NCBI GenBank assembly: GCA_949957035.1
Contig: CATLIP010000018.1
Coordinates: 1-15,682 of the forward strand
Source: an uncultured Lachnospiraceae bacterium
Lineage (GTDB): Bacteria; Bacillota_A; Clostridia; Lachnospirales; Lachnospiraceae
Direction: 5' to 3'
Length of the DNA: 15,682 bases
In this document: positions 13,866 through 15,682 of the stretch, in pieces
How positions within the stretch are numbered: position 1 is the first letter of the stretch
Layout of the letters: each line of letters opens with the position of its first letter
Translations under genes and position numbers: made by a program
Notes under the pieces: generated by a model
Database searches by the model: none
Told to the model about the DNA's origin: nothing
What the model saw: only the letters and a program-made list of their open reading frames with translations

Positions 13866-14766
13866 ATGCTCTCCAATCAAATACTGCCTCAACTGCCTGA
13901 ATTGCCACCTCAATCATGCCATCGTCCGGCTCTTTGGTCGTCAGCTTCTGTATGGCAAGGCCCGGTTTGCTGAACAGATTCACAACCGGATTCTCACTGC
14001 GTCCTGCCAGCTTAAGGAACTCATAAGAAATCCCCGCAATCACCGGAAGCAGTGCGATTCTGATTACAATCCTCATAACCGGAGTCTCAGCGCGCACCAG
14101 AACCAGCATGATAATGCTGATGGCAAGAACCAGAAACAGAAAACTGGTACCGCACCGTTTATGCTGCCTAGAACTGATCCGCACATTCTCTACCGTCAGC
14201 GGAAGCCCGTGTTCAATACAGTTGATGCACTTATGTTCTGCCCCATGATACATGAATGTTCTCTGGATATCCTCCATTCGTGAAATCAGCAGCACATATG
14301 CAATAAAAATCCCAATCCGCACGAATCCCTCAATCACTGTACGCACGCCGTAGGACGGGATATATTTTTCTAACAGAGAAGACAAAAAATAGGGCAGCAC
14401 CATGAAGATGGCAACCGCCATCACCATGGAAAACGCAACCGTGGCTCCCATCAGCAGGCTTTCCTTCTTCTCCTGCTTGCACGCCTCCTTCTCTGTCAGC
14501 TCCCTCTCCTCTTCTTCCTCCTCGAAAAAGCTGGCGGAATAGGTCAGCGTCTTCATTCCCAGCACCATGGAATCAATGAAATTAAAGACTCCTCTGATAA
14601 ACGGAATCTCTGTCAGCTTCTTCCATTTGTGGACAATGCTTTTATAAGTGTCTCTCTTCACCAGAATCTCACCGTCGGGCTTGCGCACCGCAACCGCATA
14701 TTCATCCTTGTGCTTCATCATAATGCCTTCTAACACCGCTTGGCCGCCTATATTTGATGATTTCAT
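13792..14766 (-). CDS. yqhQ: YqhQ family (DUF1385) membrane protein
   Basis: A 324-residue membrane protein. The family hallmark SNIGGQAVLEGIMMKHKDEY is at the N-terminus, and YHGAEHKCINCIEHG and QHKRCGTSFLF in the middle (about 178-208) carry conserved His and Cys. Hydrophobic segments lie near 105-128, 146-162, 206-224 and 232-250. The function is not established; a metal-dependent membrane role is sometimes suggested from the His/Cys motifs. It commonly sits between rpmE and prmC in Clostridia, as here. The last ~18 codons, beyond the usual FDWRAY end, run on inside prmC. The AGGAGG site lies 14 nt from the ATG, an unusually long spacing, and no closer in-frame start exists. Confidence 0.92.
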   Translation of the reverse strand: MKSSNIGGQAVLEGIMMKHKDEYAVAVRKPDGEILVKRDTYKSIVHKWKKLTEIPFIRGVFNFIDSMVLGMKTLTYSASFFEEEEEERELTEKEACKQEKKESLLMGATVAFSMVMAVAIFMVLPYFLSSLLEKYIPSYGVRTVIEGFVRIGIFIAYVLLISRMEDIQRTFMYHGAEHKCINCIEHGLPLTVENVRISSRQHKRCGTSFLFLVLAISIIMLVLVRAETPVMRIVIRIALLPVIAGISYEFLKLAGRSENPVVNLFSKPGLAIQKLTTKEPDDGMIEVAIQAVEAVFDWRAYEAENFHTAADYERRDGKLRGGWY

Positions 14767-14802
14767 ATTGTAATCTGATTCCTCCTGCCGTAAACCCTTT
14801 CA

Positions 14803-14840
14803 TACTGCTTTCCTGTTTTCCTACCGCTTTCCTGTTTTTG
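14803..14840. repeat. Two tandem 19-bp units upstream of yqhQ
   Basis: Units 14803-14821 and 14822-14840 match at 16 of 19 positions, both with the core GCTTTCCTGTTTT. They lie in the leader between the rpmE terminator and yqhQ. Nearby, TTTTGTC and GACAAAA form a loose inverted repeat. No clear yqhQ promoter was found here. Confidence 0.65.
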
Positions 14841-14886
14841 TCTGCCGGCTTCTGACAGCTCTGACAAAAGCGTCGGAAAAACAGAT

Positions 14887-14920
14887 ATAGAAAAGGGCTG
14901 AGATCATACAACCTCAACCC
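14887..14920 (-). terminator. Rho-independent terminator after rpmE
   Basis: Minus strand: GGGTTGAGG, 8-nt loop, TCTCAGCCC (9 pairs, including two G-U), then TTTTCTATATCTGTTTTT. It starts about 14 nt past the rpmE stop. Confidence 0.82.
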
Positions 14921-14933
14921 GATACCTGCATTC

Positions 14934-15137
14934 TTATTTGCCCATTCCGTATTTCTTATTGAACTTATCAACACGGCCGCGAGCCTGAGCTGCCTTCTGC
15001 TGGCCAGTGTAGAATGGATGGCACTTGGAACAGATCTCTACGTGAATGTCTTCTTTTGTAGAACCTGTCACAAATGTGTTGCCACAGTTACAAGTTACAG
15101 TTGCCTGATGATATGTTGGATGTATTCCTTCTTTCAT
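14934..15137 (-). CDS. rpmE: 50S ribosomal protein L31 (zinc-binding form)
   Basis: A 67-residue ribosomal protein located at the subunit bridge of the large subunit. It starts [10 protein letters not shown] and has the L31 pattern [15 protein letters not shown]. Four cysteines (16, 18, 36, 39; the CNC and CSKC pairs) mark the zinc-binding C+ type, which many bacteria replace with a Cys-free paralogue when zinc is scarce. The ATG at 15137 is chosen, with AAGAGGTG 6 nt upstream; the GTG at 15146 lies inside that site. It follows rho, has its own promoter and is closed by a terminator, so it can be expressed alone. Confidence 0.97.
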   Translation of the reverse strand: MKEGIHPTYHQATVTCNCGNTFVTGSTKEDIHVEICSKCHPFYTGQQKAAQARGRVDKFNKKYGMGK

Positions 15138-15204
15138 GTTCTTCACCTCTTCTTTATTTCGTCATATGCTTACGCATTTCTTACGTTTTCTAAACAGCGT
15201 TGTT

Positions 15205-15233
15205 ATTGTAACATAAAAATATGGCATTGTCTA
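15205..15233 (-). promoter_or_regulatory. Promoter of rpmE
   Basis: Minus strand: TAGACA (5/6), 17 nt, TACAAT (5/6). The -35 box contains the TAG stop codon of rho. The start would be near 15198, giving a leader of about 60 nt. Confidence 0.75.
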
Positions 15234-15682
15234 GATTATTTTTGTCTTTTTTACCATTTGAATCAACTCTGCATTATTGCGGGTTCTGCTGTACATATTC
15301 AGAATGTTCTCCACAGCATCATCCGCCCTCATACCATTCAGAGCGCGGCGCATGGTATCAACCGCCTCCTGCTCCTCCCGGGACAGAAGCAGGTCTTCTC
15401 TTCTGGTGCCGGACTGAGGAATATCAATGGCCGGAAAGACTCTCTTCTCTGATAACTTCCGGTCTAATACCAGTTCCATGTTACCGGTTCCCTTGAACTC
15501 CTCATAGATAACGTCGTCCATCTTGCTTCCTGTGTTGACGAGAGCCGTTGCCAGAATGGTAAGGCTTCCGCCGCCCCGCATGTTTCTCGCCGCACCGAAG
15601 AACCGCTTCGGCATATGCAGGGCAGCCGGGTCAAGACCGCCCGATAAGGTCCGTCCGGACGGCGGAACTGTCAGGTTATAGG
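15231..15682 (-). CDS. rho: Transcription termination factor Rho, C-terminal part
   Basis: The last 150 codons of rho; the 5' part lies beyond the right edge. Rho is a hexameric RNA helicase that unwinds RNA from RNA polymerase using ATP. The visible sequence includes [18 protein letters not shown] at the edge, then [20 protein letters not shown], a [20 protein letters not shown] segment containing the R-loop lysine, and the SGTRREDLL arginine-containing segment at the subunit interface. The C-terminus is a short basic tail. The residues visible are as expected for an active enzyme. It is first in the visible block, followed by rpmE. Confidence 0.97.
   Translation of the reverse strand, partial: YNLTVPPSGRTLSGGLDPAALHMPKRFFGAARNMRGGGSLTILATALVNTGSKMDDVIYEEFKGTGNMELVLDRKLSEKRVFPAIDIPQSGTRREDLLLSREEQEAVDTMRRALNGMRADDAVENILNMYSRTRNNAELIQMVKKTKII

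Noticed and set aside
14702..14974. Minus-strand 90-codon frame across the rpmE terminator and yqhQ start
   Set aside because: It reads through the terminator hairpin and repeats and overlaps rpmE and yqhQ in another frame; no ribosome binding site.

Overview
The window looks like chromosome of a Gram-positive Clostridia, most likely Lachnospiraceae. This is inferred from strong AGGAGG-type ribosome binding sites, the housekeeping block rho-rpmE-yqhQ-prmC-prfA in the order usual for that group, and family-typical genes (DUF2812 with PadR, DUF3784, DUF3990, an AgrC-like kinase). Only one gene, a CPBP membrane protease at 7434-8306, is on the + strand; all others are on the - strand.

Right part (11823-15682), read leftward: the 3' portion of rho, rpmE with its own promoter overlapping the rho stop codon, a terminator, yqhQ (DUF1385), prmC overlapping it by 74 nt, and prfA, closed by a hairpin terminator. 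This is a translation and transcription-termination housekeeping block.

Middle accessory part (8359-11694): just past the prfA terminator lies an AT-rich two-gene unit. It holds an OLD/RecF-like AAA ATPase and, 4 nt later, a gene with a PD-(D/E)XK-like nuclease pattern. The second gene is cut in two by one in-frame UAA. An AgrC-like sensor histidine kinase without a response regulator in the window follows. The kinase and the CPBP gene converge on one bidirectional terminator.

Regulatory hub (7204-7433): a PadR repressor gene and the CPBP gene diverge from a 230-bp region. It carries a near-consensus promoter for padR overlaid by two tandem TATATC-N7-GATATA palindromes, plus a separate + strand promoter with its own palindrome. 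The DUF2812 membrane protein overlaps the end of padR.

Left part (1-6156): a LigB-like/AMMECR1 fusion (AmmeMemoRadiSam family); then a compact minus-strand unit with its own promoter, made of a DUF3990 ADP-ribosyltransferase-like protein, an XRE-type HTH protein overlapping it by 23 nt, a bacterial PH-domain membrane protein whose ribosome binding site contains a run of nine G, and a DUF3784 membrane protein. The unit ends in a decayed C-terminal remnant of a PD-(D/E)XK/AAA-ATPase-like gene. Finally there is an ABC half-transporter of the MdlB/BmrA type and the 5' part of a secreted PcsB-type coiled-coil murein hydrolase. No tRNA, rRNA, CRISPR array or insertion sequence was recognised.

The most interesting loci are the ATPase plus nuclease-like pair with its single in-frame stop, and the DUF3990-HTH pair, which has the form of a toxin-antitoxin module.
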